A stretch of 64,000 nucleotides of DNA from Alphaproteobacteria bacterium (GTDB taxonomy: Bacteria > Pseudomonadota > Alphaproteobacteria > Rhodospirillales > WMHbin7): contig JADFZV010000001.1 of assembly GCA_015232335.1 (NCBI GenBank), positions 226,813 through 290,812 of the forward strand, read 5' to 3'. Shown here piece by piece: positions 27,080 to 39,065 of this stretch. A model generated the notes under the pieces. That model had not been told where the DNA came from, searched no databases, and worked only from the letters and a program-made list of their open reading frames with translations. How positions within the stretch are numbered: position 1 is the first letter of the stretch; each line of letters starts with the position of its first letter. The translations under genes were made by a program, and so were the position numbers.

Positions 27080-27490
27080 TCAGTCGGCCAGGCGAATCAC
27101 CACATCGACGCGGCTGATGCGCGTTCCCGCAGGGGGAACCGGCAGATGGTCGATATTCAGCACATCGCCCATCACATCTTCCAGGCGCCCCTGACGCTCG
27201 AAATAGAAATGGTGGTGGTCCGACGTATTGGTGTCGAAGTAGGAACGGCCTGAATCCGCCACGATTTCGCGCAGCAGGCTCACCTCGGTAAACTGGTGCA
27301 GCGTATTGTAAACGGTGGCCAGCGAAACGCGCACATTGGCCTGCAATGCCTCGCTGTGCAGTTGCTCGGCGGTGACGTGCCGGTGCCCGTTCTCGAACAA
27401 AAGCTTGGCCAAAGCCAGACGCTGACGGGTGGGGCGCAGTCCGGCTCCGCGCAGGCGGTCCATGGCAAGGCTGTAAGGACGGGCGTTCAT
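27080..27490 (-). CDS. irr: Fur-family iron response regulator Irr
   Basis: LRGAGLRPTRQRLALAKLLFENGHRHVTAEQLHSEALQANVRVSLATVYNTLHQFTEVSLLREIVADSGRSYFDTNTSDHHHFY. Confidence 0.9.
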   Translation of the reverse strand: MNARPYSLAMDRLRGAGLRPTRQRLALAKLLFENGHRHVTAEQLHSEALQANVRVSLATVYNTLHQFTEVSLLREIVADSGRSYFDTNTSDHHHFYFERQGRLEDVMGDVLNIDHLPVPPAGTRISRVDVVIRLAD

Positions 27491-27663
27491 GGCGATATCT
27501 CGATATTGGTGTTGGGGTCTCTACTCATGCCAAATTGGCATGCATTACGTCTTATCATGTCACGATCGTCAAAACCTGTCACGTAAATTATAATTCCTAG
27601 AAAACAAGTCGGGCATTGTCCAAAGACTTACAGAACATCAAGGCTCGCCGCGATATTCTATGA

Positions 27664-29061
27664 TTAGAAGCCTGTCAGAATGCGCTCTACGAGTTGAGCC
27701 ACGCTGGGGACAAAACCGTTTGCATAGAAAGGATCCGAAGCAAAACGGTAGGCATTATGGCCAGCAAACATCAACTCCTGCTCGATGTCTTGACCATGGG
27801 CGACGTTTTGCAGGGTCTTTTGAATGCAGAACGAGCGGGGATCGGCCAGCCTGCCTGTCGTTCCTTCCTCGTTTTGCGACCAGTTCGAGAAGGAACAGCC
27901 CGACAGGCAGCCCATGCAGGAAACCTGATCCTTATGAATGGCCTCGGCCCTTTCGGGCGAAACGAAGATAAGGGTCGAATCGGGGGTTCTTAGCGCCGTC
28001 GAGAAGCCTCTGGCAATCCATCCGTCCGCGCGCGCCTTGTCTTGTGGAGTCACAAAGGCAAGGCGACCGCTGGAACCTACGCCCATGGGCACGGTGTGGT
28101 CGCCGATGGCGTCGGCTGTGAACAGGATCTGTCGGTCCGAGCGCTCGACCAACTCGCCCAGAAAGGGGTTCTTGACGGCTGATGAGTAAAAACCGGTGGG
28201 GCTGAAACGGTGCAGCAGCACATCGCCGGGGTTTAGGGCCGCCAGACGCCTCTTCCAAGCCTCGGGTATGGGTGATTCCCTGGTCAGCATTGGCCGGGTG
28301 CCGAACTGGAAGGCGACGGGTCCGATCTCAGGATTATCCAGCCAGTCCTCCCATTCCGACAGCCACCAGACACCGCCGGCCATGATCACCGGAACCTCCT
28401 TGAGGCCTGCCTCGTTCATGGCGGTGCGCAATTCGGCCACGCGCGCATAGGGGGCCTGGGGCACCAAGGGATCTTCGCTGTTGGACAGGCCGTTATGGCC
28501 GCCCGCCAGCCAGGGGTCTTCATAGACCACGCCGCCCAGAAGCTCGGGCGTCTTGTGATAGGCCCGCTTCCATAAGGCCTTGAAGGCGCGGGCCGACGAC
28601 ACGATGGGATAGTAGTAGATGTTGTAATGCGCTGCGATTTCGGCCACGCGATAGGGCATGCCGGCGCCGCAGGTAACGCCCTGAATCAGACCCTTGGCGC
28701 CTTCCAGAATGCCGGTCAGCACGCGCTCGGCGCCGCCCATTTCCCACAGAATATTGACATGGATAGCGCCCTTGCCGCCCGAGGTCTCGTGGGCCACCTG
28801 GGCCTGATAGATGCCGCCCTTAACACCATAGGCCACCAACTCCTCGAAGCGCTCGCGCCTGGTCTTGCCGTAATAGAGTTGTGGAATGTTGTTGCCTTGG
28901 GCATCGTGGCTGTCGGCATTGACGCCGGAAAAGGTGCCGACACCGCCCGTTTTCGCCCAGGCGCCCGAAGAAATGCCTGTGGTGACGGCAACGCCCTTTC
29001 CGCCCTCGATCAGCGGCAGAACGTCGCGGCCCGACATACGAATAGACTCAAGTGCCTTCAC
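27664..29061 (-). CDS. Nitronate monooxygenase family flavoprotein
   Basis: 465 aa; GGKGVAVTTGISSGAWAKTGGVGTFSGVN, GVVYEDPWLAGGHNGLSNSEDP, VPVIMAGGVW. Confidence 0.8.
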   Translation of the reverse strand: MKALESIRMSGRDVLPLIEGGKGVAVTTGISSGAWAKTGGVGTFSGVNADSHDAQGNNIPQLYYGKTRRERFEELVAYGVKGGIYQAQVAHETSGGKGAIHVNILWEMGGAERVLTGILEGAKGLIQGVTCGAGMPYRVAEIAAHYNIYYYPIVSSARAFKALWKRAYHKTPELLGGVVYEDPWLAGGHNGLSNSEDPLVPQAPYARVAELRTAMNEAGLKEVPVIMAGGVWWLSEWEDWLDNPEIGPVAFQFGTRPMLTRESPIPEAWKRRLAALNPGDVLLHRFSPTGFYSSAVKNPFLGELVERSDRQILFTADAIGDHTVPMGVGSSGRLAFVTPQDKARADGWIARGFSTALRTPDSTLIFVSPERAEAIHKDQVSCMGCLSGCSFSNWSQNEEGTTGRLADPRSFCIQKTLQNVAHGQDIEQELMFAGHNAYRFASDPFYANGFVPSVAQLVERILTGF

Positions 29062-29115
29062 GGCTTCTCTCTCCCCGATTGACCCCGTACATATAGACCT
29101 CTTGAACCCGGCTGA

Positions 29116-29850
29116 CTACCCTTCGCTTAGCAATTTTGGATCATCTGTGAAGATGCCGTCCACCCCCATCGCCCACAGGCGGCGCGCCTCGGTCGGTTCG
29201 TTCACGGTATAGACGAGCAGGGCCAAGCCCGCTTGGTGAATCGCAGCAATGTGAGGGGGCCGCAAATAGTTCGCGCTTAAATTGAGGCTTGCGGCCCGGA
29301 CGGATCCTGCCCTATCCAGAAGGCCCTGATCGAAACGTTCGGCAAGATAGCCCATGGGCCAGGGACACAGGTCTTTTGCCTGGGCCAGGACCTCGTGGCT
29401 GAAACTGGAAATCAGGGGCGGGGGGGCCGTTTCCGGCCAAACTTTCTTGGCGACGGCAAGCGCTGCCTGCACCATTTCTACGGCTTCTCCCTGGTCTGGT
29501 TTCAGTTCGATGTTCACTCCCATGCCTAGGCGGGCGATGGTCGATAGCGCCTCTTCGAGCGTGGGGATGGGCTCGTCTCTGAAACGGGGCGAAAACCACG
29601 TGCCCGCATCCAGGCTTTTCAGCTCGTCCAGCCGGTGCAGGGCCAAACGACCCAGGCCGTTGGTGGTGCGCTCCAGCTCTGCGTCGTGAAAGACCACGGG
29701 AATGCCGCCCTTGCACAGGCGGATATCCAACTCGACCCACTCAGCACCCAGATCGGCGGCGCAAAAAAAGGACGCCAGAGTGTTCTCTGGCGCCCATTTG
29801 GCAGCCCCCCGGTGACCGATAAGACGCGGCCACCCGGGTTGGCTGTTCAT
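29116..29850 (-). CDS. ugpQ: Glycerophosphodiester phosphodiesterase
   Basis: IGHRGAAKWAPENTLASFFCAADLGAEWVELDIRLCKGGIPVVFHDAELERTTNG. Confidence 0.92.
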   Translation of the reverse strand: MNSQPGWPRLIGHRGAAKWAPENTLASFFCAADLGAEWVELDIRLCKGGIPVVFHDAELERTTNGLGRLALHRLDELKSLDAGTWFSPRFRDEPIPTLEEALSTIARLGMGVNIELKPDQGEAVEMVQAALAVAKKVWPETAPPPLISSFSHEVLAQAKDLCPWPMGYLAERFDQGLLDRAGSVRAASLNLSANYLRPPHIAAIHQAGLALLVYTVNEPTEARRLWAMGVDGIFTDDPKLLSEG

Positions 29851-29857
29851 GCCCTGC

Positions 29858-31978
29858 TTACTCTTCGGTCTTCTTGGCGGAGATGTCCTCTCCGGTCGCC
29901 TGATCGACCTGCTTCATCGACAGCTTCACTTTGCCGCGATCGTCAAAGCCGATCACCTTGACCTTGACCGCATCGCCCACCTTGACCACGTCGGTGGTCT
30001 TGGCGACGCGCGCTTGAGCCAGCTCGGAAATATGCACCAGGCCGTCCTTTGAGCCCAGGAAGTTGACGAAGGCGCCGAAATCCATGGTCTTGACGACCTT
30101 GCCAGGATAGATGACGCCCACTTCGGCTTCAGCCACGATGTTGCGGATCATGTTGATCGCAATCTCGGCGGCTTCGCTATCGACGGCGGCCACCTTGATG
30201 GTGCCCGAATCGTCGATATCGACCTTGGCGCCCGAGACTTCGCAGATTTCGCGAATCACCTTGCCGCCGGAACCGATCACGTCGCGGATCTTTTCCTTGG
30301 GGATCTGCATGGTGGTGATGCGGGGCGCGTTGCGGCTGACTTCCTGGCGGCCGTGATCGAGCGCTTTGCTCATCTCGCCCAGAATGTGCATGCGACCATC
30401 CTTGGCCTGTCCGAGGGCGATCTTCATGATCTCCTCGGTGATCGAGGTGATCTTGATGTCCATCTGCAGCGCGGTAATACCCTGATCGGTGCCCGCCACC
30501 TTGAAGTCCATGTCGCCCAGGTGATCTTCATCGCCCAGAATGTCGGTCAGAACCGCAAAGCGGCTGTCTTCCTTGATCAGGCCCATGGCAATGCCCGCCA
30601 CGGGACGCGGCATGGGAACGCCCGCATCCATGAGGGCGAGCGACGAGCCGCAAACGGTCGCCATCGAGGACGAGCCGTTCGATTCCGTGATCTCGGAGAC
30701 GACGCGCATGGTGTAGGGGAAGGACTCCTTGCTGGGCAGCAACGGATGAATGGAGCGCCAGGCCAGCTTGCCGTGGCCCACTTCGCGCCTGCCGGGGCTG
30801 CCCATGCGGCCCACTTCGCCCACAGAATACGGGGGGAAGTTGTAATGCAGCATGAAGTTTTCCCGATACTCGCCTTCCAGGGCGTCGATGATCTGCTCGT
30901 CCTGGCCGGTGCCCAGCGTGGTCACTACCATGGCCTGGGTCTCGCCGCGGGTGAACAGGGCCGAACCGTGGGTGCGGGGCAGGAAGCCCACCTGACAGTC
31001 GATGGGGCGCACCGTCTTGGTGTCGCGTCCGTCGATACGCTTGCCAGTATCCAGAATCGAATTGCGCACGATGTCGGCTTCCAGATCCTTGAACAGGCCG
31101 GAAACCATGCCTTCGTCGATGCCTTCGGCGGTCAGCGTGGCCTTGGTTTGGCTCTTGACCTCACCAACCTTGGCGTAGCGAGCCTGCTTGACCGTTTCGG
31201 TGTAGGCGGTGCGCAGACCGGCTTCGGCCACGGCCTTGACGCGGACGCGGGCGGCTGCGGTTTCGGGGGCCTCGACGGGCATATCCCAAGGCTCCTTGGC
31301 GCATTTCTCGGCCAGCGAAATGATGGCGTCGATCACCGGCTGGAAGTTCTTGTGGCCGAAGGATACGGCGCCCAGCATAATCTCTTCGCTCAATTCCTTG
31401 GCTTCAGATTCGACCATCAGCACGCCTTCCTTGGTGCCGGCGACGACCAGTTCAAGGGTTGAGCGCTCAAGGTCGCCCTGCAGCGGATTAAGGACGTATT
31501 CGCCATCTATATAGCCGACGCGAGCGCCGCCGACCGGGCCCATAAAGGGCACACCAGAAATGGTCAGCGCCGCCGAAACGGCAACCAAGGACACGATGTC
31601 GGGATCGTTCTCAAGATCGTGCGACAGCACAGTGGCCACGACCTGGGTCTCGTTGCGAAAGCCGTCGGCGAACAGCGGACGGATGGGACGGTCGATCAGG
31701 CGCGACACCAGGGTCTCTTTTTCGGAGGGACGACCCTCGCGCTTGAAGAAGCCGCCCGGAATCTTGCCGGCGGCAAAGGCCTTTTCCTGATAATTCACGG
31801 TCAGCGGGAAGAAATCGATCCCCTGACGCGGGGTCTTCATGGCGACAACGGTCGCCAGAACGGTGGTGTCGCCATAGGTCACCAACACGGCGCCATCGGC
31901 CTGCCGGGCGATCTTGCCGGTCTCGATGACCAGCTTGCGTCCACCCCAGATCATTTCCTTGCGTGTAACGTTGAACAT
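29858..31978 (-). CDS. pnp: Polyribonucleotide nucleotidyltransferase (PNPase)
   Basis: 706 aa; RNase PH duplications, KH domain [16 protein letters not shown]1 domain [34 protein letters not shown]. Confidence 0.97.
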   Translation of the reverse strand: MFNVTRKEMIWGGRKLVIETGKIARQADGAVLVTYGDTTVLATVVAMKTPRQGIDFFPLTVNYQEKAFAAGKIPGGFFKREGRPSEKETLVSRLIDRPIRPLFADGFRNETQVVATVLSHDLENDPDIVSLVAVSAALTISGVPFMGPVGGARVGYIDGEYVLNPLQGDLERSTLELVVAGTKEGVLMVESEAKELSEEIMLGAVSFGHKNFQPVIDAIISLAEKCAKEPWDMPVEAPETAAARVRVKAVAEAGLRTAYTETVKQARYAKVGEVKSQTKATLTAEGIDEGMVSGLFKDLEADIVRNSILDTGKRIDGRDTKTVRPIDCQVGFLPRTHGSALFTRGETQAMVVTTLGTGQDEQIIDALEGEYRENFMLHYNFPPYSVGEVGRMGSPGRREVGHGKLAWRSIHPLLPSKESFPYTMRVVSEITESNGSSSMATVCGSSLALMDAGVPMPRPVAGIAMGLIKEDSRFAVLTDILGDEDHLGDMDFKVAGTDQGITALQMDIKITSITEEIMKIALGQAKDGRMHILGEMSKALDHGRQEVSRNAPRITTMQIPKEKIRDVIGSGGKVIREICEVSGAKVDIDDSGTIKVAAVDSEAAEIAINMIRNIVAEAEVGVIYPGKVVKTMDFGAFVNFLGSKDGLVHISELAQARVAKTTDVVKVGDAVKVKVIGFDDRGKVKLSMKQVDQATGEDISAKKTEE

Positions 31979-32064
31979 GCGTTCAGTTCCTTGTGTGTGA
32001 GTGCCGCCGGATTGCGAAACTCAAGCGGGCGTCACCCGACGTCCCTGGGACGCGGGTGCGGCAA

Positions 32065-32092
32065 AGAGACCGAAGCCCTTGCTTCGGCCTCT
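32065..32092 (-). other. rpsO-pnp intergenic hairpin
   Basis: AGAG-a-CCGAAGC-CCTT-GCTTCGG-c-CTCT inverted repeat between rpsO and pnp. Confidence 0.65.
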
Positions 32093-32146
32093 GCTGCCGG
32101 ATGGGTCTTGCCTTGAAGCCCAAAAATTCGTTTTCAAAGGGGCTGC

Positions 32147-32416
32147 TTACTTGCGGATGCCAAGACGCTGAATCAGCGTGTCGTAGCGAGCCACGTTCTT
32201 GCCCTTCAAATAGTCGAGAAGACGGCGGCGCTGGCCGACCATGATCAAAAGACCGCGACGGGAATGGAAGTCCTTCTTGTGGTCCTTCAGATGTTCGGTG
32301 AGGTTGCGGATGCGTTCGGTCAGAACGGCCACCTGCACTTCGGGCGAACCGGTATCGGCCGGGGCGGTCGCGAACTCGGCAATCAGCGCCTGCTTGCGCT
32401 CTTGCGTAATCGACAT
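32147..32416 (-). CDS. rpsO: 30S ribosomal protein S15
   Basis: [72 protein letters not shown]. Confidence 0.97.
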   Translation of the reverse strand: MSITQERKQALIAEFATAPADTGSPEVQVAVLTERIRNLTEHLKDHKKDFHSRRGLLIMVGQRRRLLDYLKGKNVARYDTLIQRLGIRK

Positions 32417-32430
32417 CGTGGTCTCCTGTT

Positions 32431-33354
32431 TTAGAGGTTGAAAACGCGGATCGAACGGACTTCTCCGTCTTCGATCCGTGCCAGCGCCACCAGCTTGTTC
32501 CCCTCCATCGCCCGCACCACAGGTGCCGTGGGAATTTGGGAAAGAGGCATGCGAACCGCCAGCTTCAAGAGTGAAACGGACTGACCGCATTTGAGGCGTT
32601 GGGCTTCCGCTTCCGTCAAGGCCAGGGCCGGGATGTCGTCCAGCACGGTCTCGATCGGCAGCAGATGCTCCGAGGCGGGCGCACTATGGCCAAGTTCCGC
32701 CAGTTTTTCCAGAGAAATCGCATCTTTCTCGTAAAAGGCGCCGACCCGCATGCGACGCAGCCGCACGACATGACCCACCGTACCCAAGGCTAGGGCCAGA
32801 TCGCGTGCCAGAGCCCGGATATAGGTGCCCTTACCGCAGGAAGCCTCGAAATCGGCATGGTCCTGGTCGGGCAGGCCCAGCAGGCGCAGCTGGTCGATGC
32901 GCACCAAGCGCGGCTTCATCTCGACTTCCTGATGGCTGCGGGCCAGATCATAGGCCCGCTTGCCATCGATCTTGACGGCGGAAAAAATCGGAGGCACCTG
33001 GGTGACGTCGCCTTCGAAAGCGGGCAGGGCCTGCTCGATCTCCTGGGCGGTGGGGCGGACTTGCGAGGTGGCGGTGATCTCGCCCTCGCCGTCGTCCGTG
33101 GCCGTGGCAATGCCCCAGCGCACCCGGAAATGATAGGTCTTGTCGCCGTCCATGGCATAGGAAACGGTTTTGGTGGCCTCGCCCAGTGCGATCGGCAAAA
33201 CGCCAGAAGCCAGGGGGTCGAGGGTACCTCCATGACCAACCTTGGCCGCCCCGGTGGCGCGGCGAACCTTGGAAACGACGGCGGTCGAGGTGAGTCCAAT
33301 CGGCTTGTCGATGATCAGCCAGCCATGAATGGGCAAGCCATTTCTACGCCCCAT
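32431..33354 (-). CDS. truB: tRNA pseudouridine(55) synthase TruB
   Basis: [52 protein letters not shown]. Confidence 0.96.
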   Translation of the reverse strand: MGRRNGLPIHGWLIIDKPIGLTSTAVVSKVRRATGAAKVGHGGTLDPLASGVLPIALGEATKTVSYAMDGDKTYHFRVRWGIATATDDGEGEITATSQVRPTAQEIEQALPAFEGDVTQVPPIFSAVKIDGKRAYDLARSHQEVEMKPRLVRIDQLRLLGLPDQDHADFEASCGKGTYIRALARDLALALGTVGHVVRLRRMRVGAFYEKDAISLEKLAELGHSAPASEHLLPIETVLDDIPALALTEAEAQRLKCGQSVSLLKLAVRMPLSQIPTAPVVRAMEGNKLVALARIEDGEVRSIRVFNL

Positions 33355-33775
33355 CTTCGGGGTCCTCGACATCATCCTTGGCGTCCAGGTCGCGCTGTAC
33401 CTCGGGCTTCCTTAGCAGCGCATCGATTCTGGCCCCTTCGTCGAACGAGGTATCCAGGGCAAATCGGTACTCGGGCAGGAATTTCAGGGGGACCTGCTTG
33501 GCGACCTCGTGGCGTAGAAAGCCGCCGACGCGGTTCAATCCCTCGACCACGTCAGGGCCGTTGGCACCACCCAGCGGCATGACGAAGGCCATCGCATGTT
33601 TAAGATCGGGGCTCATGCGGACTTCGGTGACGGTCAGCACGACGCCCTGAAGGGCGGGGTCGCGGATGGTGCCGCGCTCAAGCGCCCAGGCCAGAGCGTG
33701 GCGAAGCGCTTCGCCAACACGAAGCTGCCGCTGGCTGGGGCCGGTCGGATGGGATGCGCGATGCGATCGGACCAT
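33344..33775 (-). CDS. rbfA: Ribosome-binding factor A
   Basis: SQRQLRVGEALRHALAWALERGTIRDPALQGVVLTVTEVRMSPDLKHAMAFVMPL. Confidence 0.94.
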   Translation of the reverse strand: MVRSHRASHPTGPSQRQLRVGEALRHALAWALERGTIRDPALQGVVLTVTEVRMSPDLKHAMAFVMPLGGANGPDVVEGLNRVGGFLRHEVAKQVPLKFLPEYRFALDTSFDEGARIDALLRKPEVQRDLDAKDDVEDPEDGA

Positions 33776-33812
33776 GGCTTGTTCCTAAAATGAAACGAGA
33801 ATGCCGCCGCTG

Positions 33813-36380
33813 TCAGCCCAGCGTTGCGGCAATCTCTTCCATCTCGAAGCATTCAATGACGTCGCCCTGCTGGATGTCGTTGTAGTTCTCCAGCGACATG
33901 CCGCATTCGTAGCCTTCCTGCACTTCCTTGACATCGTCCTTGAAGCGCTTGAGCTGCGACAGACCGCCTTCGTGAATGACCACGCTGTCTCTGAGCAGGC
34001 GGACCTTGGCGCCGCGCTTGACCACGCCCTCGGTGATGCGGCAACCCGCCACCTTGCCGACCTTGGTGATATTGAAGACTTCGCGGATTTCGGCATAGCC
34101 CAGGAACTTCTCCCGGATGGTGGGAGCCAGCATGCCGGTCAGCGCCTTCTTCATATCCTCGGCGACGTCGTAGATGATCGAATAATAGCGGATATCGACG
34201 CCATCCCGGCGCGCGATGTCGCGGGCCTGCGGATTGGCGCGCACGTTAAAGCCAATGATCAAAGCGCTTGAGGCGCGGGCCAGCGTCACATCGGATTCAT
34301 TGATGCCGCCGACAGCCGAGTGCAGGACGCGGATCTTGACCTCGTCGGTGCCAATTCTGGAAATGGTGCCGATGATGGCCTCGACCGAACCTTGCACGTC
34401 GCCCTTGACCACGACCGGCAGTTCCTTGACCTCGCCTGCCTGAATGCGCTCGAACATCTGTTCCAGCGTGCCGCGGGCCGAAGCCACATGCCGGGCCTCG
34501 CGCTGCTTTCTTTCGCGATAGCCCGCCACTTCGCGCGCCCTGGTTTCGTTTTCGACCACGATGAAATCGTCGCCCGCCTGGGGCACGCCGTTCAGGCCCA
34601 GCACCTCGACCGGCGAGGCAGGACCGGCGGCATCGATCTTCTTGCCGTGGTCGTCGGCCATGGCGCGCACGCGGCCCCACTCGGTGCCGCAGACGAAAAT
34701 CTCGCCCACTTTCAGCGTGCCCTTCTGGACCAGGACGGTGGCGACGGCGCCGCGGCCCTTTTCCATCTTGGCCTCGATGACCACGCCCTGGGCCGTGCGA
34801 TCCGGGTTGGCCTTAAGCTCCAGAATTTCGGCTTGCAGCAGAATGGCTTCCTCGAGCTTTTCGAGATTCATCCGCTTCTTGGCCGAGACGTCGATGGCCA
34901 GAACCTCGCCGCCCATTTCCTCGACCACGATCTCGTGGTTCAGCAATTCCTGGCGCACGCGGGCCGGATCAGCGTCGGGCTTGTCGATCTTGTTGACCGC
35001 CACCACGATGGGCACCTTGGCCGCCTTGGCGTGACGGATGGCCTCGATAGTCTGCGGCATGATGCCGTCGTCGGCGGCCACCACCAGCACCACCACGTCG
35101 GTGACGGCGGCACCACGGGCGCGCATGGCGGTAAAGGCCTCGTGGCCGGGCGTGTCGATGAAGGTGATCTTCTGGCCGCCCCGCATGGTCACCTGATAGG
35201 CGCCGATATGCTGGGTAATGCCGCCCGCTTCGCCCGACACCACGTCGGTTTCGCGCAGCGCGTCCAAAAGCGAGGTCTTGCCGTGATCGACATGGCCCAT
35301 CACGGTCACTACCGGCGGGCGGCGAATCAGATTTTCCTCGGTGTCCTCAATGCCGGTCAGGCCGATTTCAACGTCGGAATCAGAGACGCGCTTGGTGGTA
35401 TGGCCGAACTCCTGCACCACCAGTTCGGCGGTATCGGCATCGATCACCTGATTGATGTTGGCCATGACGCCCATGCGCATCAATGCCTTGATGACCTCGG
35501 CGCCGCGGGCGGCCATGCGGTTGGCCAACTCCTGAACGGTGATGGTCTCGGGAACCACGATTTCACGCACAAACTTCTCGGCGGCCTTCTGGGCCTCCAG
35601 CAGCTTCATGCGCTCGCGTTCGCGGGCGCGCTTGACGGCGGCCATGGACCTGCCGCGCTCGCCCCTGTCCTCATCGTCGAGGGCGGCGGACACGGTCAGT
35701 TTGCCCGAGCGGCGCTTGGGCTCCATGCGCGATTTGACGGGTGCGGGCGGCTTGTGGGCGGCAGCCCCGCCACGACCGGGCCTTCGCGATTTCTCGCTGC
35801 TCTCATCGTCCTCGTCGACATCGGCGCCATGTCCGGCCGGACGGGGTACGCGCACCGAATCGGTGGCGCCGGGCTTTGCTGAGGGAAGGGCGGGGCGGGC
35901 CTCGGGGGCCGCAGGCGTGGGGGCGGCTTCGGCTTCCTGTGCTGCCACGGGCTCGGGCTCGGGGGGCAGCTTGGCTCGGCGCTCGCGCTCTTCCTCGGCT
36001 AGGCGGGCATCTTCCTCGGCCTTGATATGGGCCAGACGGCGGCTTTCCTCCTCGGCCTTGCGGGCAGCTTGAAGGGCATGCAGGCGGTGCTGCTTTTCGT
36101 CGTCGGTCAGTTGGTGATGCGGCACGGGCTCGGGGGCTGGCGGCGGCGCCGGGGGAGGCGGCGCAGACGGCGCCTGAACGGGGGCAGCGGCTTCGGCCAC
36201 CTCCTGCAAGGCACCGCCCGAGCTGATGGTGCGCTTCTTGCGCACCTCGACCGCCACGGCCTTTGAGCGGCCATGCGAGAAGCTTTGGCGGATCTGGCCC
36301 GCCTCGACGGTTTTCTTCAGCTCCAGCTTGGGCCGTGCCAAGCGCAGTTTGCCGCCGTCCTGATCGTTCGTATCCGTCAT
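33813..36380 (-). CDS. infB: Translation initiation factor IF-2
   Basis: [40 protein letters not shown]; start [25 protein letters not shown] inside ORF 33813..36548. Confidence 0.97.
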   Translation of the reverse strand: MTDTNDQDGGKLRLARPKLELKKTVEAGQIRQSFSHGRSKAVAVEVRKKRTISSGGALQEVAEAAAPVQAPSAPPPPAPPPAPEPVPHHQLTDDEKQHRLHALQAARKAEEESRRLAHIKAEEDARLAEEERERRAKLPPEPEPVAAQEAEAAPTPAAPEARPALPSAKPGATDSVRVPRPAGHGADVDEDDESSEKSRRPGRGGAAAHKPPAPVKSRMEPKRRSGKLTVSAALDDEDRGERGRSMAAVKRARERERMKLLEAQKAAEKFVREIVVPETITVQELANRMAARGAEVIKALMRMGVMANINQVIDADTAELVVQEFGHTTKRVSDSDVEIGLTGIEDTEENLIRRPPVVTVMGHVDHGKTSLLDALRETDVVSGEAGGITQHIGAYQVTMRGGQKITFIDTPGHEAFTAMRARGAAVTDVVVLVVAADDGIMPQTIEAIRHAKAAKVPIVVAVNKIDKPDADPARVRQELLNHEIVVEEMGGEVLAIDVSAKKRMNLEKLEEAILLQAEILELKANPDRTAQGVVIEAKMEKGRGAVATVLVQKGTLKVGEIFVCGTEWGRVRAMADDHGKKIDAAGPASPVEVLGLNGVPQAGDDFIVVENETRAREVAGYRERKQREARHVASARGTLEQMFERIQAGEVKELPVVVKGDVQGSVEAIIGTISRIGTDEVKIRVLHSAVGGINESDVTLARASSALIIGFNVRANPQARDIARRDGVDIRYYSIIYDVAEDMKKALTGMLAPTIREKFLGYAEIREVFNITKVGKVAGCRITEGVVKRGAKVRLLRDSVVIHEGGLSQLKRFKDDVKEVQEGYECGMSLENYNDIQQGDVIECFEMEEIAATLG

Positions 36381-36397
36381 TTCGCTTTCGCTTCCTG

Positions 36398-37006
36398 TCA
36401 CTTGACCGCTTGCGTCTGATTGCCCAGAAGGGCGCCCAGACGGGCTAACTCGATTTTCAGCCGCCTTGCCAAACCACCCGGCAAAACGGCCACATGCACA
36501 ACATGCTCGCGCCCCAGGGCCTGACCCAATTCGGTCCCCGAAAGCCACATGACCGGCGCCAGATCGGGCATCTTGCCCGCTAGCTTGCGCCTGCCGTCCG
36601 GGGCACCATCGCTGGCCTCCAGATGAAGCGCCACCGACTGCTTGACCAGGGCATCGCGGACCTGATCAAAGCCCGCCACAACCTGCCCTGCCCCGCGCGC
36701 CAGCCCCAGAATTTCCAGGCAGCGCTTTTTGGCCAAATCCAAAAGCCGTTCGGCCAGATCGGGCGGCACGGCGACCTTTTGCCGGGCGGCCTTGGCGAAC
36801 AAGCCCTTGGTCAGGGCCGTATTTACCATATCCCTTTCGGGGCTCAACCACAAACCCCGGCCCGGCAGCTTGGCCGCCAGATCGGGCACCAACACGCCAT
36901 CGGGCGAAACGGCGAAGCGGATCATCTCCACCTTGGGCCGGATTTGCCCGCTGGCCAGACAGCGGCGCATCGGTCCAGAGGTGGGAGCGTCATCTTCCTC
37001 TTCCAC
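36398..37006 (-). CDS. YlxR (DUF448) plus L7Ae-like RNA-binding protein
   Basis: [46 protein letters not shown]; second half [24 protein letters not shown]; between infB and nusA. Confidence 0.88.
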   Translation of the reverse strand: MEEEDDAPTSGPMRRCLASGQIRPKVEMIRFAVSPDGVLVPDLAAKLPGRGLWLSPERDMVNTALTKGLFAKAARQKVAVPPDLAERLLDLAKKRCLEILGLARGAGQVVAGFDQVRDALVKQSVALHLEASDGAPDGRRKLAGKMPDLAPVMWLSGTELGQALGREHVVHVAVLPGGLARRLKIELARLGALLGNQTQAVK

Positions 37007-37021
37007 CCGGATTACTCCCGG

Positions 37022-38536
37022 CTACTTCGCCTCGTCCTCGAACCAGTGGGCCCTGGCCTTCATGATGATGGCGTTGGCCTCTTCCTCGTTCATGGCATCG
37101 GCGCCCACGACTTCGATCAACTCGTCCGAAGCCAGATCGGCCAGATCATCCAGCGATTTCACGCCTTTTTCGCCCAAGGCCACCAGCATGCAGGGTGAAA
37201 TACCCTCGATGGCGGCGATTTCGTCGGCAACACCCAGGCCCTTGCGCTTTTCGTCGAACTGGGCGTCGCGGGTCTCGATGAAGCCCTTGGCGCGGTTTTG
37301 TAGCTCCTCGCCCACGGTCTCGTCGAAGCCTTCGATCGAGGCCAGATCGTCCAGCGGCACGAAAGCCACTTCCTCGACCGAGGTGAAGCCCTCGGTGACC
37401 AGCAAATGGGCGATCACGTCATCGACATCCAAGGCGTCGATGAAAAGCTGCGAGCGGGTGCGGAACTCTTCCTGGCGCCGCTCGGATTCCTCGGCCTCGG
37501 TCAGAATATCGATATCCCAGCCGGTCAACTGGCTGGCCAGACGCACATTCTGTCCGCGCCTGCCGATGGCAAGGCTCAGTTGGTCGTCAGGCACCACCAC
37601 TTCCATGCGGTTCTGCTCTTCGTCCAGCACGACCTTGGCGACTTCGGCCGGGGCCAGCGCATTGACCACGAAAGTGGCGGGGTCCTGCGACCAGGGAATG
37701 ATGTCGATCTTCTCGCCCTGCAACTCGGCCACCACGGCCTGCACGCGCGAGCCCTTCATGCCGACGCAAGCGCCCACGGGATCGATGCCGTGATCGTTGG
37801 ACAGCACGGCGATCTTGGCCCTGGAGCCCGGATCGCGGGCCACCGACTTGATCTCGATGATGCCGTCATAGATTTCCGGCACTTCCTGGCCGAACAGCTT
37901 GGACATGAATTGCGTGGCGGTGCGCGACAGGAAAATCTGCGGACCCCGGACTTCCTTGCGCACGTCCACGATATAGGCGCGCACCCGGTCGCCCACGCGG
38001 AAGTTCTCGCGAGGAATCAGCTCGTCTCGGCGCAACAGCCCCTCGGCCCGGCCCAGATCGACCACCACATTGCCGAATTCGACGCGCTTGACCAGCCCGT
38101 TCGAAATGTCGCCGATGCGGTCCTTGTATTCGTTGAACTGGCGCTCGCGCTCGGCGTCACGCACACGCTGCACGATCACCTGCTTGGCGGTCTGGGCCGC
38201 GATGCGGCCGAAATCGATGGGGGGCAGGGGGTCGATCAAAAGCTCGCCCAATTCGGCGTCGGGCTTTTTGCGTCGGGCCTGGTCCAACGTCGCCTGTGTC
38301 GCTTCGTTCTCGACGATTTCCACCACCTCGATCACGCGGGTGAGCTGAATCTCGCCGGTCTTGCGGTCGATATGGGCGCGGATGTCGTGTTCGTGGCCAT
38401 ATTTGGAGCGCCCGGCTTTTTGAATGGCCTGCTCCATGGCGATGAGGACCTCCTCGCGATCAATATTCTTGTCGCGGGCGACGGCGTCAGCCACCTGAAG
38501 AAGTTCGGGGCGGGGAAGTGCTGCGGTGCGTTCCAT
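37022..38536 (-). CDS. nusA: Transcription termination/antitermination factor NusA
   Basis: 504 aa with S1, KH ([27 protein letters not shown]) and C-terminal repeat domains. Confidence 0.96.
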   Translation of the reverse strand: MERTAALPRPELLQVADAVARDKNIDREEVLIAMEQAIQKAGRSKYGHEHDIRAHIDRKTGEIQLTRVIEVVEIVENEATQATLDQARRKKPDAELGELLIDPLPPIDFGRIAAQTAKQVIVQRVRDAERERQFNEYKDRIGDISNGLVKRVEFGNVVVDLGRAEGLLRRDELIPRENFRVGDRVRAYIVDVRKEVRGPQIFLSRTATQFMSKLFGQEVPEIYDGIIEIKSVARDPGSRAKIAVLSNDHGIDPVGACVGMKGSRVQAVVAELQGEKIDIIPWSQDPATFVVNALAPAEVAKVVLDEEQNRMEVVVPDDQLSLAIGRRGQNVRLASQLTGWDIDILTEAEESERRQEEFRTRSQLFIDALDVDDVIAHLLVTEGFTSVEEVAFVPLDDLASIEGFDETVGEELQNRAKGFIETRDAQFDEKRKGLGVADEIAAIEGISPCMLVALGEKGVKSLDDLADLASDELIEVVGADAMNEEEANAIIMKARAHWFEDEAK

Positions 38537-38547
38537 GGTCGTGACAA

Positions 38548-39042
38548 CTATCCCTGTTGTTGCATGGTGTGTTTGATAAGCGTGTCGGTCAGCACCAGCT
38601 TGGCTTTCGTCAACGCGGTGATGGGCAGGCGAAATTCGATACCTGCCTCGTCTTTCAGTTTGACCTCTTCTCCCTCAAGGCCCAGGAGAAGGCCCTTGAA
38701 GCGTTTGCGGCCATCGACGGGCTGGCGGGTTTCCAGGCGGGCCTCGAAACCGGCCCAGCGCTCGAAATCCTTGGGCCGGACCAGCGGGCGGTCGATGCCG
38801 GGCGAGCTGACTTCCAGCACATAGGCCCCCGAAATGGGGTCGGCGACGTCCAGAATCGGCGAAAGGGCCCGGCTGATCGCGGTGCAGTCCTCGATGGTCA
38901 TAGCTACCCCGTCGATCCGCTCGGCCATCACCTGAAGCGTGGCGCGCTGGGCGGCCCCGTTCACCTGCACGCGCACGAGATCGTAGCCCAGGGACTTCAA
39001 GGGCTCTTCGATGATCTGGGCGACGGCGATTTCCTGACTCAA
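38548..39042 (-). CDS. rimP: Ribosome maturation factor RimP
   Basis: IIEEPLKSLGYDLVRVQVNGAAQRATLQVMAERIDGVAMTIEDCTAISRALSPILDVADPISGAYVLEVSSPGIDRPL; TTG start at 39042 inferred. Confidence 0.9.
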   Translation of the reverse strand: MSQEIAVAQIIEEPLKSLGYDLVRVQVNGAAQRATLQVMAERIDGVAMTIEDCTAISRALSPILDVADPISGAYVLEVSSPGIDRPLVRPKDFERWAGFEARLETRQPVDGRKRFKGLLLGLEGEEVKLKDEAGIEFRLPITALTKAKLVLTDTLIKHTMQQQG

Positions 39043-39065
39043 ACCGGTTCCTAACGTCTGGGCAC

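Noticed and set aside
30353-31462. 369-aa plus-strand ORF opposite pnp
   Set aside because: Antisense shadow of PNPase.
34320-35882. 520-aa plus-strand ORF opposite infB
   Set aside because: Shadow ORF in high-GC DNA; the minus strand is unmistakable IF-2 and the plus translation is low-complexity His/Gly/Asp-rich.
37406-38824. 472-aa plus-strand ORF opposite nusA
   Set aside because: Antisense shadow; codon-position GC bias follows nusA.
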